A stretch of DNA of 64,000 bases from Microtetraspora sp. NBRC 16547 (GCF_030268965.1 NZ_BSSE01000019.1:91532-155531), one strand, 5' to 3'; positions 36,164 to 44,474 are shown, counted from the stretch's first letter. The notes: generated from the sequence alone by a model not told the origin. Translations and numbers: made by a program.

Positions 36164-38646
36164 TCCCCCTCGCCGAAACAGACGAAACCGGGGACGCCGG
36201 TCGCTCGCGCCGCCGCGGCGAGCGCCTCGGCGGGCGGACGACCGTCCCCGAGCAGAGGGTGGAGCGCCGTCATCAGCGCGAGCGCCTCGTCGTCGCGTAC
36301 GGGCACGACACCCGCGATCACGCATCGCGCTCCCCGATCGAGGAACGTGCCGGCCAGCCCGAGCACGGCGCCGTCCACCGGGGCGTGCGCCATGCCCGCG
36401 TCGCACGCCGAAAGGATCACCAGGCGTGGTGCCCGGGCCGGCCGGATCAGGTCGTAGGCCATGAGCGGCCCGTCGTCGAGCGAGATCCGCGACAGCAGCG
36501 GGCCGCGCGGGGAGAACGTCCCGTGCGCGGCGATGTGCAGCACGTCGGCGTGACCGAGGGCGGCGAGCACCGCGTCTCTCGTCGCGGTCACCCGGACCGC
36601 TCCGGGATGTGACCGGACGACCGCGTCCGCCTCCGCTCCGGCGTGCTCCAGCCCCGGCCCGGCGACCGCCACGACCACAGGTTCGTCCGGGGGAGAGGGC
36701 GCCCCGATTCCGCCGAGCCAGGAGGAGGCGTTCCCCGCCACGGACACGGGACGGCCCCGCAGGGACGGGAGCAGCGGCCAGGGAAGGGTGTGCAGCGCGC
36801 CCGCCGGCACGATCGTCACCGGGCCACCGGGCACGTCCAAGGGCGCGAGCAGCAGTTCGTCCAGTAACGCCAGGTCGCGTTCCATGCCGCTCTCCATGCT
36901 GCTCTCCATGCCGCTCTCCACCTGGACGTCCCGGAGATTGCGGCGGCGCAGGGCGTACCGGACGCGCACCGTGGCCTCCGCCGTCGCCCGATACGAGCCG
37001 AGCGACCGCAGGACGCGGCGGCCCGCGGTCACCAGCACGGCCGCGAGCTCGTCCCCGCTCCGCACCAGCTCGATCAGCGACCCCGCGGGCGTCCGTTCCA
37101 TCTCGGCCGGGAGACCCTCGTCCTGCGCCCCCGCCCGGCCCGGAGCCCCTCGTACGAGAGCCCGCCAGCGTTCGGAACAGGTCAGCACGGTCCAGGGGTC
37201 GCCCGTTTCCAGCGCGAGCCGTACGCAGAGCTGGGCGAGATCCTCGGCGGCGCGCGCGGCGTACGCCCGTGCCTCGACGGCACTCGGGTCCGAGGAGCCG
37301 CCGGTCTCCTGGTCGATCACGGGAGGTTCCGGACTGCCCGCGACAGGTGGACGCGGCGCGAGGGCGGCCGCCAGCCCTGACCAGGCCGCGGACAGCGCGC
37401 CGCGCACGTCCCCGTCGAGCCGCAGCAGCGTGGCCAGGGCGTGCTGCCGGACCATCGTCCGCGCGGGGCTGCCGATCAGGATCTCCAGCTGGTCGCGCGC
37501 GGTCCGCGGCTCACCCATCCGCAGCGCCGTCTCGGCGGCGGTCAACCGCAGCGCCGCCGCGTCGGAGCGGAAGCCGCCGCTCTGCAGGTCGTGGGCGCAG
37601 GCCAGCAGTTCGTCCAGCAGCTCACGGCTCGGCCGCTCCTGCGCGAGCCGGGCGCGGAGCACCACGTCGGTCGCGAGCGGGACCCGGGCGGCCCGGCCCT
37701 GGCGGACCAGGTCCGACCGCGCGGCCTCAGCGGAGGCGCGGGCGCTCGCGGTGACCCCGGTGAGCAGCTCGACCTGGGCGAGCAGCAGCCGGGCGTCCGC
37801 GAGCCCGGCCTGTGCCCCGGACGCGGCCAGATCGGGCACGACCTGCTCCAGCAGCGTCCGCGCCTCACCGAGCAGCCGCGCTGCCACCAGCGCCTGCGCG
37901 AAATCGGTGCGCATCACGGCCAGCCGCTCGGGATAGCCGAACAGCGTGCCCTCCGCAGCCCGGTAGCTCTCGAACGCCCCGGGGATGTCGCCACGCCTCG
38001 CCGCCACGAACGGCAGGTTCCCCTCGGCGAGCATCGCGAGATGATCGAGTCCGGCCGTCCGGGCGATCCGCGCGCACGCCGAGAGATCCGTCTCCGCCTG
38101 GTCGTACTCCTCCAGATATGTACGGGCGACGCCCCGGTTGAGCAGCCCGCCCGCGCGGAATCGCGGATCGCCGTCCAGCATCCCGAGCGCGTGGTCGCAG
38201 TGCCGTACCGCCTTGCTGAAGCGGCCGAGGAGGATGAACGCGGCGGAGCGCTGGACGCCCAGCCGGGCGAGGTCGGTGCCGGTGAGATCGCGCTCCGCGA
38301 GGTCGGCCAGCCGCAGCCCGCGCTCGGGGTCGCCGAGCTCCGCCACCACGGTCACCAGCGACATCCGCGCCTGCGCGACCCGGTTCGGGAAGTCCGCGCC
38401 GACGGCGACGGCCCGCTCCAGCCGTTCGACGGCCAGATCGATGTCGCCCAGCTCGCGCGCCGCCAGGGCCGCCGCCCGCAACGCCACCGGGATCGCCTCG
38501 GCGTGCCGCGCGCACCGCGTCTCGGGCGGCACGGCCTCCGCCTCGGCCAGGACGGCTCGCGACTCGGACTCCGCGAGCTCGGGATCGGTGCCGGACAGCC
38601 AGACCGCGCGCTCGGCCCGAGCGACCAGGGCCGAGCCGGAACCCAT
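36103..38646 (-). CDS. TPR-CHAT protein (caspase-like protease)
   Basis: An 847-residue cytoplasmic protein from an ATG at 38646. The first 500 residues are helical repeats of TPR type (AERAVWLSGTDPELAES, FSKAVRHCDHALGMLDGDPRF .. NRGVARTYLEEYDQAETDLSACARIA). The C-terminal CHAT domain (about 590-840) keeps the caspase dyad: His708 in HIAAHGTFSPRGPL and Cys748 in LVILSACDAGMAHAPVDGA, with GARCVIAGVVPVRDDEAL after it. CHAT proteases are activated by partner sensing and cleave specific targets. It is the last gene of a four-gene operon with a small protein (5 bp upstream), a sigma factor and a subtilase. Its 3' end overlaps the sulfurtransferase gene by 61 bp. Confidence 0.92.
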   Translation of the reverse strand: MGSGSALVARAERAVWLSGTDPELAESESRAVLAEAEAVPPETRCARHAEAIPVALRAAALAARELGDIDLAVERLERAVAVGADFPNRVAQARMSLVTVVAELGDPERGLRLADLAERDLTGTDLARLGVQRSAAFILLGRFSKAVRHCDHALGMLDGDPRFRAGGLLNRGVARTYLEEYDQAETDLSACARIARTAGLDHLAMLAEGNLPFVAARRGDIPGAFESYRAAEGTLFGYPERLAVMRTDFAQALVAARLLGEARTLLEQVVPDLAASGAQAGLADARLLLAQVELLTGVTASARASAEAARSDLVRQGRAARVPLATDVVLRARLAQERPSRELLDELLACAHDLQSGGFRSDAAALRLTAAETALRMGEPRTARDQLEILIGSPARTMVRQHALATLLRLDGDVRGALSAAWSGLAAALAPRPPVAGSPEPPVIDQETGGSSDPSAVEARAYAARAAEDLAQLCVRLALETGDPWTVLTCSERWRALVRGAPGRAGAQDEGLPAEMERTPAGSLIELVRSGDELAAVLVTAGRRVLRSLGSYRATAEATVRVRYALRRRNLRDVQVESGMESSMESGMERDLALLDELLLAPLDVPGGPVTIVPAGALHTLPWPLLPSLRGRPVSVAGNASSWLGGIGAPSPPDEPVVVAVAGPGLEHAGAEADAVVRSHPGAVRVTATRDAVLAALGHADVLHIAAHGTFSPRGPLLSRISLDDGPLMAYDLIRPARAPRLVILSACDAGMAHAPVDGAVLGLAGTFLDRGARCVIAGVVPVRDDEALALMTALHPLLGDGRPPAEALAAAARATGVPGFVCFGEGDQPVATGRSGSATQWDQEPT

Positions 38647-38651
38647 GGCGG

Positions 38652-39125
38652 TCAATCCCGGACGTGGAGCCAGCGCGTGGCCACCGGAGCGCGGCCCGGT
38701 CGGTGGCACACCACGCTGATCCATCCGGGAGGCAGGCCCGCCACCGCGAAGTGGCCGGTCTCGGACGGGGTGCGGCTCCTGCCGGTGCCCGGGGTACGGA
38801 CCTCGATCCTGTCGTCGGGGCCCGGAGCGGGCGACACCTGGCCGGCCACGTCGAGGCGGCCGTCGGTGACGGTCACCTCGACGTCGAGGGTGATGCCGTC
38901 CGCGCCGAACCGATGCATCGCGGGCTGCCCCTCGGACCGTGCACCCTCAGAGCGAGCACCCACGGCCGGCCCGACCTCGGACGGTGCCGCCACGACTCCT
39001 CCGGGCAGCCGCAACCCGAAGGCGTTCCGGGCCGCCTCCGACACGCGTTCGGGCACGGGATCCACCCCGGCGGCCATCCGCAACGCGGCCAGCAGGTAGG
39101 CGGGCAGGTGGTCGTCCTCGGTCAC
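38652..39125 (-). CDS. Small unknown protein between sigma factor and TPR-CHAT gene; candidate regulator or protease target
   Basis: A 157-residue protein from a GTG at 39125 that overlaps the sigma-factor stop by 4 bp (GTGA), with AGGAGGAAC upstream. The N-terminal 45 residues look helical (LPAYLLAALRMAAGVDP .. PERVSEAARNAFGLRLPG). A Gly/Ser/Glu/Arg linker follows (SEVGPAVGARSEGARSEGQP). The C-terminal half is beta-rich (ITLDVEVTVTDGRLDVAGQVSP .. GHFAVAGLPPGWISVVC), like carboxypeptidase-regulatory modules. No zinc anti-sigma motif and no membrane segment are present. I do not recognise a named family. Its place suggests a role in controlling the sigma factor or in being cut by the CHAT or S8 protease (inference). 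Confidence 0.75.
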   Translation of the reverse strand: MTEDDHLPAYLLAALRMAAGVDPVPERVSEAARNAFGLRLPGGVVAAPSEVGPAVGARSEGARSEGQPAMHRFGADGITLDVEVTVTDGRLDVAGQVSPAPGPDDRIEVRTPGTGRSRTPSETGHFAVAGLPPGWISVVCHRPGRAPVATRWLHVRD

Positions 39126-39646
39126 CGTTCCTCCTCGATCAGCGTCCGCAGCCGGGACATGCAGCGGGACCGGGTCGGCCCGATGCTCCCCATCGGGAGC
39201 CCGAGACGCATGGAGATCTGCGCGTACTTCGCGTCGGGGTTGAGCGCGTACAGGCGGAGCAGCGACCGGCACGGCTCGGCCAGCCCGTCCAGCCGCAGCC
39301 AGAGCCGCCGGCCGTAGTCGGCGTCCACCACGGACGCCGCCGGATCGGGGACGGCCACGTCAGGAAGGGTGGACGGTGCCGGGCGCTCCCCCCGGGACCG
39401 CTGGGCGAGCCGGACCGCCTCATGCCGGGTCGTCGTGACCAGCCAGGCGCCGATCCGCTCGGGATCGCGGATCGCGTCCAGGCTCTCGACCATCCGGAGC
39501 CAGGCGCCCTGGACGGCGTCGGCCGCGTCGGCGGGGCCGAGCCCGCAGGCGCGGGCCACCGCCCACATCCGGCCGTCGAAGCGGGTGACGAGCTCCTCCC
39601 AGGCTGCCTGGTCCAGGCTCGTAAGGGTCTTCTCTGAAGGCATCAT
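39122..39646 (-). CDS. RNA polymerase sigma factor, ECF-like sigma-70 family
   Basis: A 174-residue two-domain sigma factor. Region 2 reads WEELVTRFDGRMWAVARACGLGPADAADAVQGAWLRMVESLDAIRDPERIGAWLVTTTRHEAVRLAQ, and region 4 reads GLAEPCRSLLRLYALNPDAKYAQISMRLGLPMGSIGPTRSRCMSRLRTLI. There is no membrane-bound anti-sigma gene beside it. Instead it sits inside an operon with a subtilisin-like protease (36 bp upstream), a small protein (4-bp overlap) and a TPR-CHAT protease. Either the first or second Met (39646 or 39643) can be the start; no strong ribosome site is seen, so coupling to the upstream gene is likely. Confidence 0.92.
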   Translation of the reverse strand: MMPSEKTLTSLDQAAWEELVTRFDGRMWAVARACGLGPADAADAVQGAWLRMVESLDAIRDPERIGAWLVTTTRHEAVRLAQRSRGERPAPSTLPDVAVPDPAASVVDADYGRRLWLRLDGLAEPCRSLLRLYALNPDAKYAQISMRLGLPMGSIGPTRSRCMSRLRTLIEEER

Positions 39647-39682
39647 CGTGACTCTGCGCGTCGGAGAGGATTCGAATGGTGA

Positions 39683-40795
39683 TCACCCTAGCGGCCGGGG
39701 CGCCGCCTGACGGTGCGTTTCACCTGACCGGTCCGGCCGGCGTCCTCTCGTCCTGGCGCTCTCTTTCTGGCGCAGCCGCACCGCCACGCCCAGCCCGGGA
39801 ACGCGCTTGCCCTCCATGAGCACGTGCCGTGCGGCGCGGGCGGGCGGCATCTCCCGGCACAGGCGGGCCACCGCTCCGCTGACGATCGCCGCCGCGAACG
39901 ACGTGCCGCTCCAGGTGGCGTAGCCCTGGAAACTCGCATGCTCCAGGAAGCTGCTCGTCAGTTCCACGCCCTGGGCGCAGGCGTCGATCCACGGTCCGCG
40001 CGCGGAGAACGCGGCCGGGGCCTCTTCGTGGAGCGCCCCCACGGCGACCACCTCCGGCAGCGCGGCCGGCCAGAACGGGCGGGAGGAGGAGGTGTTCCCC
40101 GCGCACGCGACGACCGCCGGGAAGGCGCGGAGTGCCTCGGTCAGCCCCAGTGGCGGCTCGTCGTCCACGGTGTATCCGCCGAAGGAGAGGTTCAGGACGT
40201 CGATCCGCTCGCCGCCGAGCCGCGCGAGCGCCCGCAGCAGCGTCGCCTGGTCGCTCACCCCGTGGCTGTCGAGGACGCGCAAGACGCGCAGCCGGGCGCC
40301 GGGGGCCTCCCGAAGGATCAGCCCGGCCACGAACGTGCCGTGCCCGGCCTGTTCGTCGAGGATCCCGTCGCCGTCGGAGTCCGGGGTCTCCGCGATCTCG
40401 TCCTGGTACCACTCGCTGAGCCAGGGGTGCGGGGCGAGCCCGGTGTCGAGCACGCCGACGGTGACGCCCCACGGCTCCTCCCGCTCGTACGGCACGGCAG
40501 CCGCGGGGGCGGGCAGGCTCCCCGGCCCACCGAACAGCAGCGGCTGCCCGAGGAACACGTGGTTGGGCGAGGCCGGATGTCCGCGGTCGCACAGCCCGGC
40601 CGCGAGGTCGAGCACGTCGACGTCGGGTGTGAGCCGCAGGTGATGAACCGGACCCGCGGGGGTCGCGCCGACTGTCCACCGGGAGACGGCGCTCAGCGAC
40701 GAGGTGATCAGTTCCCCGGGACGGATGAGCGCGGGACGGCCGGGCCGGAGTTCGACGAGCTGGTGTGGCGGGGAGCCGCCGGCGGGTGGGCGCAT
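39683..40795 (-). CDS. S8 family subtilisin-like serine protease without signal peptide
   Basis: A 370-residue protease. The catalytic triad is intact: Asp117 in VGVLDTGLAPHPW, His152 in AGHGTFVAGLIL and Ser299 in WSGTSFAAAIVSGAVARL; VACAGNTSSS supplies the oxyanion Asn. The N-terminus (MRPPAGGSPPHQLVELRPGRPALIRPGEL) has no hydrophobic signal and there is no membrane segment at the end, so the enzyme should stay in the cytoplasm, unlike most subtilases. The C-terminus is basic. It is the first gene of the operon with the sigma factor, small protein and TPR-CHAT protein. GAAGGG precedes the ATG. Confidence 0.92.
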   Translation of the reverse strand: MRPPAGGSPPHQLVELRPGRPALIRPGELITSSLSAVSRWTVGATPAGPVHHLRLTPDVDVLDLAAGLCDRGHPASPNHVFLGQPLLFGGPGSLPAPAAAVPYEREEPWGVTVGVLDTGLAPHPWLSEWYQDEIAETPDSDGDGILDEQAGHGTFVAGLILREAPGARLRVLRVLDSHGVSDQATLLRALARLGGERIDVLNLSFGGYTVDDEPPLGLTEALRAFPAVVACAGNTSSSRPFWPAALPEVVAVGALHEEAPAAFSARGPWIDACAQGVELTSSFLEHASFQGYATWSGTSFAAAIVSGAVARLCREMPPARAARHVLMEGKRVPGLGVAVRLRQKESARTRGRRPDRSGETHRQAAPRPLG

Positions 40796-40831
40796 GGGGG
40801 TGGGCCCTTCGCGTCGGAATTCTTACTCGCC

Positions 40832-40860
40832 GTAGTCTGCCCTATACGAATCGCTGTCAA
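40832..40860 (-). promoter_or_regulatory. Putative promoter of the S8-sigma-CHAT operon
   Basis: On the minus strand a consensus TTGACA (-35, 40860-40855) is followed after 17 bp by GACTAC, a weak -10. The operon start codon lies 37 bp further on. The strong -35 and poor -10 could mean a regulated promoter. The 40796-40988 gap also holds the promoter of the divergent DUF3145 gene. Confidence 0.35.
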
Positions 40861-40988
40861 GCCTGAATCGGTATGACCCCCCTCTGGTGCCTGACTGCGA
40901 CGGACGGTAGTCTCTCCTTCAGTCACTTGTGATCATCCCAGTGTGAGGCCGTTGGGGAAGGCGCACCTCATGCGAATTGGGAGGTCCG

Positions 40989-41486
40989 GTGGCAGCTGCT
41001 CGTGGCGTGCTGTACGTCCACTCGGCTCAGCCTGCGTTGTGCCCGCATATCGAGTGGGCTGTCGCAGGCGTTTTTGGCGTCCCCGTCGATCTGACGTGGA
41101 CCGCCCAGTCTGCCGCGCCCGGCACCGTTCGTGCCCAGGCGGAGTGGGAGGGCCGTCCGGGGACGGCGGCGGCGGTCACATCGTCGCTCATGGCCTGGCA
41201 GCGCCTCCGGTTCGAGATCACCGAGGACGCCTCGCCGGGCGTCGACGGGTCCCGGCATGCCTACACGCCGACGCTCGGCGCCTTCACCGCCGTCATCGGC
41301 GCGACCGGCGACATCCTGATCCCCGAGGACCGGCTACGCAACGTCATGCTCATGGCGGCGCAGGGCCGGGCCGTCCTGGAGGACGAGCTGGACCGCCTGC
41401 TCGGCAAGCAGTGGGACGAGGAGCTCGAATCCTTCCGGTACGCCGGGGAGGGCGCCCCCGTCCGCTGGCTGCACGCGGCCGTCTGA
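40989..41486 (+). CDS. DUF3145 family protein
   Basis: A 165-residue protein conserved in actinomycetes. Family segments include RGVLYVHSAQPALCPHIEWAVAGVFG, TWTAQSAAPGTVRAQAEW, WQRLRFEITEDASPGVDGSRHAYTPTLGAF, GDILIPEDRLRNVM and ELDRLLGKQWDEELE. The function is unknown. The GTG at 40989 follows GGGAGGT. It is divergent from the S8-sigma-CHAT operon and convergent with accD, with a strong palindromic terminator between. Confidence 0.92.
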   Translation: MAAARGVLYVHSAQPALCPHIEWAVAGVFGVPVDLTWTAQSAAPGTVRAQAEWEGRPGTAAAVTSSLMAWQRLRFEITEDASPGVDGSRHAYTPTLGAFTAVIGATGDILIPEDRLRNVMLMAAQGRAVLEDELDRLLGKQWDEELESFRYAGEGAPVRWLHAAV

Positions 41487-41590
41487 CCCGCCCTCCGGGA
41501 GCGGCGCGGTCGCCGGAGCCGCCCGGCCCGTCCACGGACAGATAGGACGGACATATAGGACGGCGCGGACGCGAGACGGTGCGCAGACAT

Positions 41591-41630
41591 GAGACAGGCG
41601 CCGGTCCAGTACTGGACCGGCGCCTGTCTC
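41591..41630. terminator. 40-bp perfect palindrome, bidirectional terminator
   Basis: Two exact 20-bp complementary arms (41591-41610 and 41611-41630) meet without a spacer and can form a very stable hairpin on either strand. It lies 105 bp past the DUF3145 stop and 74 bp past the stop of the convergent accD gene. The remainder of the 41487-41703 gap shows no gene. Confidence 0.8.
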
Positions 41631-41703
41631 GTCGCCGTGCGCTCGTTCCCCTCGTTCGCCCGCCCGGCTCGGGGCTCACCGGCGGGCGGGGCGGGGGCGG
41701 TGA

Positions 41704-43122
41704 TCAGAGCGGGATGTTGCCGTGGGCGCCGCGCGCCGGAGTGGCCTGGGCCAGCACCCTGGCGATCGCGCCGCGGGTCTTCGCCGGCTCGATCACCTCG
41801 TCGACGACCCCGAGGTCGATGGCGCGGGCGACACCGCCCGACATCTTCTCGTGCTCCTCGGCCAGCTTCGCCTCCAGCGCCGGGCGCTCCTCCTCCGGCA
41901 CGGCGGCGAGCTCGCGCCGCTTGAGGACCCGGACCGCGGCCACCGCGCCCGTCACGCCCACGTCCATGGTGGGCCAGGCGAAGACGCGCGTCGCGCCGAG
42001 CGCGCGTGAGTTCATCGCGATGTACGCGCCGCCGTACGACTTGCGGGTGACCAGCGTCACCCGGGGCACCGACGCCTCCGCGAAGGCATGCAGCAGCTTG
42101 GCGCCGCGGCGCACGACGCCGTCGTGCTCCTGACCCACACCCGGGAGGTAGCCGGGCGTGTCGACCAGGACCACCAGCGGGACCCCGAAGGCGTCGCACA
42201 TCCGGACGAACCGGGCGGCCTTCTCGGCCGAGGCGGAGTCGAGGCAGCCGCCGAGCCGCATCGGGTTGTTGGCGACGACGCCGACCGTGCGCCCGCCGAG
42301 ACGGCCCAGCATGGTCACCATGTTGGGCGCCCACTTGGGGTGCAGCTCGACACCGGGCTCGTCGAGGATGCCGTTCACGAGCGGGTGCACGTCGTAGGCG
42401 CGGCGCGGGTTGTCCGGCAGCAGGTCGCTGAAGTCGACCTCGTCGACGTCGCGCACCCGGCCCTGGTGGCCGAGCAGCGACGCGATCTGGCGGGCCCTGA
42501 GCAGCGCCTCGGCCTCGGTCTTGGTCACCACGTGGGCGACGCCGCTGCGCTTGCTGTGCGGCTCGGGGCCGCCCAGCGAAGCCATGTCGATCTCCTCGCC
42601 GGTGACGCTGCGCACGATGTCCGGCCCGGTCACGAAGATCCGGCCGTTGTCGGAGAGGATCACGATGTCGGTGAGGGCCGGGCCGTAGGCCGCGCCCCCC
42701 GCCGCCGGTCCGACGACGACCGAGATCTGCGGGACGACGCCCGACGCCTTGGTCATGGCGGCGAACACGCGGCCCACCGCGTGCAGCGACTCGACGCCCT
42801 CGGCCAGGCGCGCGCCGCCGGAGTGCCAGACGCCGATCACCGGGACGCGCTCGCGCACGGCCACGTCGTACGCATGAATGATGTGCTCGCAGCCGTCGCC
42901 GCCCATCGCGCCGCCCTGGACCCGGGCGTCGCTGCAGAACGCCACCACCGGGACGCCCTCGATGCGGCCGGTGACGGCCAGGACGCCGCTCTTGTCCTCA
43001 GGGCTGATCAGCCGGATCGAGCCCTCGTCCAGCAAGTGGCCGAGCCGTACCTGCGGATCACGGGGATCGGCGGCCTCCTCGTCCGAGGCCGCGGTCACCA
43101 CCCTGTTGTCGAGCACAGTCAT
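41704..43122 (-). CDS. accD: Acyl-CoA carboxylase carboxyltransferase beta subunit
   Basis: A 472-residue biotin-dependent carboxyltransferase. Both halves of the crotonase-like fold are visible: HSGGARLAEGVESLHAVGRVFAAMTKASGVVPQISVVVGPAAGGAAYGPALTD in the N-domain, and VDTPGYLPGVGQEHDGVVRRGAKLLHAFAEASVPRVTLVTRKSYGGAYIAMNSRALGA in the C-domain. It transfers carboxyl from biotin to acetyl- or propionyl-CoA. Lying 13 bp after fabF as the last gene of the fab operon, it most likely supplies malonyl-CoA for fatty-acid synthesis. No alpha/biotin-carboxylase gene is in the window. Confidence 0.92.
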   Translation of the reverse strand: MTVLDNRVVTAASDEEAADPRDPQVRLGHLLDEGSIRLISPEDKSGVLAVTGRIEGVPVVAFCSDARVQGGAMGGDGCEHIIHAYDVAVRERVPVIGVWHSGGARLAEGVESLHAVGRVFAAMTKASGVVPQISVVVGPAAGGAAYGPALTDIVILSDNGRIFVTGPDIVRSVTGEEIDMASLGGPEPHSKRSGVAHVVTKTEAEALLRARQIASLLGHQGRVRDVDEVDFSDLLPDNPRRAYDVHPLVNGILDEPGVELHPKWAPNMVTMLGRLGGRTVGVVANNPMRLGGCLDSASAEKAARFVRMCDAFGVPLVVLVDTPGYLPGVGQEHDGVVRRGAKLLHAFAEASVPRVTLVTRKSYGGAYIAMNSRALGATRVFAWPTMDVGVTGAVAAVRVLKRRELAAVPEEERPALEAKLAEEHEKMSGGVARAIDLGVVDEVIEPAKTRGAIARVLAQATPARGAHGNIPL

Positions 43123-43135
43123 CTGAGGCTCCCAG

Positions 43136-44368
43136 TCACACAGTGGTGAAGGCCACGGCGACGTTGTGTCCGCCGAACCCGAACGAGTTGTTGATCGCGG
43201 CGATCTGGCCGCCGTCGAGCTTGCGGGGTTCGCCGCGGACGAGGTCGACCTCGATGCCGTCGGCGGGGTCGTCGAGGTTGGCGATGGCTGGGATGATCCG
43301 CTCGTGCAGTGCGAGGATCGTGAAGATCGACTCGATGCCGCCGGCGCCGCCGAGGAGGTGCCCGGTCATCGACTTGGTCGCGGTGACGATCGCGTGGCCG
43401 CCGATGGCCTCCTTGATCGCGTGCGCTTCGATCTCGTCGCCTACCGGGGTCGAGGTCGCGTGCGCGTTCACGTGGAGCACGTCGGCGGGCGAGATGGCGG
43501 CGTCCTTGATGGCCCGCAGCATGGCCTGCTGGCCACCCAGCCCGGTGGGCTCAGGGGCGGTGATGTGGTGGCCGTCGCTGGAGTAGCCGACACCCGCCGC
43601 CTCGGCGTAGATGCGGGCGCCGCGTGCCCGGGCGTGCTCCTCGGACTCCAGGACGACGATGCCCGCGCCCTCGCCGAGCACGAACCCGTCGCGGCCCTTG
43701 TCAAACGGGCGGGAGGCCCGCTCGGGCTCGTCGTTGCGGGTCGACATGGTGCGCGCGGCGGCGAACGACGCGACGTTGAGGCCGTGGATCGCGGCCTCGG
43801 TGCCGCCCGCGACCACGATGTCGGCGCGGCCGGAGCGGATCATGTCGATGCCGTAGCCGATGGACTCGGCACCGGTGGCGCAGGCGCTGACCGTGGCGTG
43901 CGCTCCCGCTTTGGCGCCCAGCTCGATGCTGATCCAGCCGGCCGAGCCGTTCGGCATGAGCATCGGCACGGTGAACGGCGACAGCCGGTTCCATCCCTTC
44001 TCGCGGTACAGGTCGTACGCGGAGAGGATCGTCCCGATGCCGCCGATGCCGCTGCCGACCACCACGCCGAGGCGCTCGCCGTCGATCTCCGGCGCGCCGG
44101 CGTCCTGCCACGCCTGCCTGGCGGCGATCAGGGCGAACTGCTCGGCGCGGTCCAGCCGCCGGGCCTCCGGCCTGGGCAGCACCTCACCGGGGTCGACCGC
44201 CGCCACTCCGGCGAACTTCACTGGAACGGTGTCGACCCAGTCCTCGGTGATGGAACGGATTCCCGACCGCCCGTCGAGGAGCGCCGACCAGGTCGAGGCG
44301 ACGTCTCCACCGAGGGGCGTCGTCGCGCCGAGCCCGGTGACAACGACACGTACCCGGTTCGTACTCAC
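43136..44368 (-). CDS. fabF: Beta-ketoacyl-ACP synthase II
   Basis: A 410-residue KAS II that condenses acyl-ACP with malonyl-ACP. The nucleophile is Cys163 in TVSACATGAES, and the two His are in VNAHATSTPVGD and KSMTGHLLGGAGG. The end (NNSFGFGGHNVAVAF) is typical. GTG 44368 is chosen because GAGGAG lies 7 bp upstream and VRVVVTGLGATTPLG starts the fold; the frame is open to 44422. It is the fourth gene of the fabD-fabH-acpP-fabF-accD operon and is separated from acpP by a 108-bp gap with a hairpin. Confidence 0.96.
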   Translation of the reverse strand: MSTNRVRVVVTGLGATTPLGGDVASTWSALLDGRSGIRSITEDWVDTVPVKFAGVAAVDPGEVLPRPEARRLDRAEQFALIAARQAWQDAGAPEIDGERLGVVVGSGIGGIGTILSAYDLYREKGWNRLSPFTVPMLMPNGSAGWISIELGAKAGAHATVSACATGAESIGYGIDMIRSGRADIVVAGGTEAAIHGLNVASFAAARTMSTRNDEPERASRPFDKGRDGFVLGEGAGIVVLESEEHARARGARIYAEAAGVGYSSDGHHITAPEPTGLGGQQAMLRAIKDAAISPADVLHVNAHATSTPVGDEIEAHAIKEAIGGHAIVTATKSMTGHLLGGAGGIESIFTILALHERIIPAIANLDDPADGIEVDLVRGEPRKLDGGQIAAINNSFGFGGHNVAVAFTTV

Positions 44369-44442
44369 TTTGTGCACTCCTCTTGATTGGTCGGATGCGC
44401 GAATGTGCCGCAGCACGTTCACGAGGCCCGTGTGATGGCGTG

Positions 44443-44474
44443 GAAGACCGCCGGGCTTCCGCTCGGCGGTCTTC
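44443..44474 (-). terminator. Intercistronic hairpin between acpP and fabF
   Basis: GAAGACCGCCG (44443-44453) pairs with CGGCGGTCTTC (44464-44474), an 11-bp perfect stem with a 10-nt loop, beginning 2 nt after the acpP stop codon. It is probably a partial terminator or an mRNA end-stabiliser that lets acpP be expressed above fabF. Confidence 0.65.

Noticed and set aside
36103..40795. Complete type III-E CRISPR (Craspase) locus
   Set aside because: No Cas7-11 effector, no repeat array and no Csx30-like protein that I can recognise; only the TPR-CHAT plus sigma-factor logic is similar.
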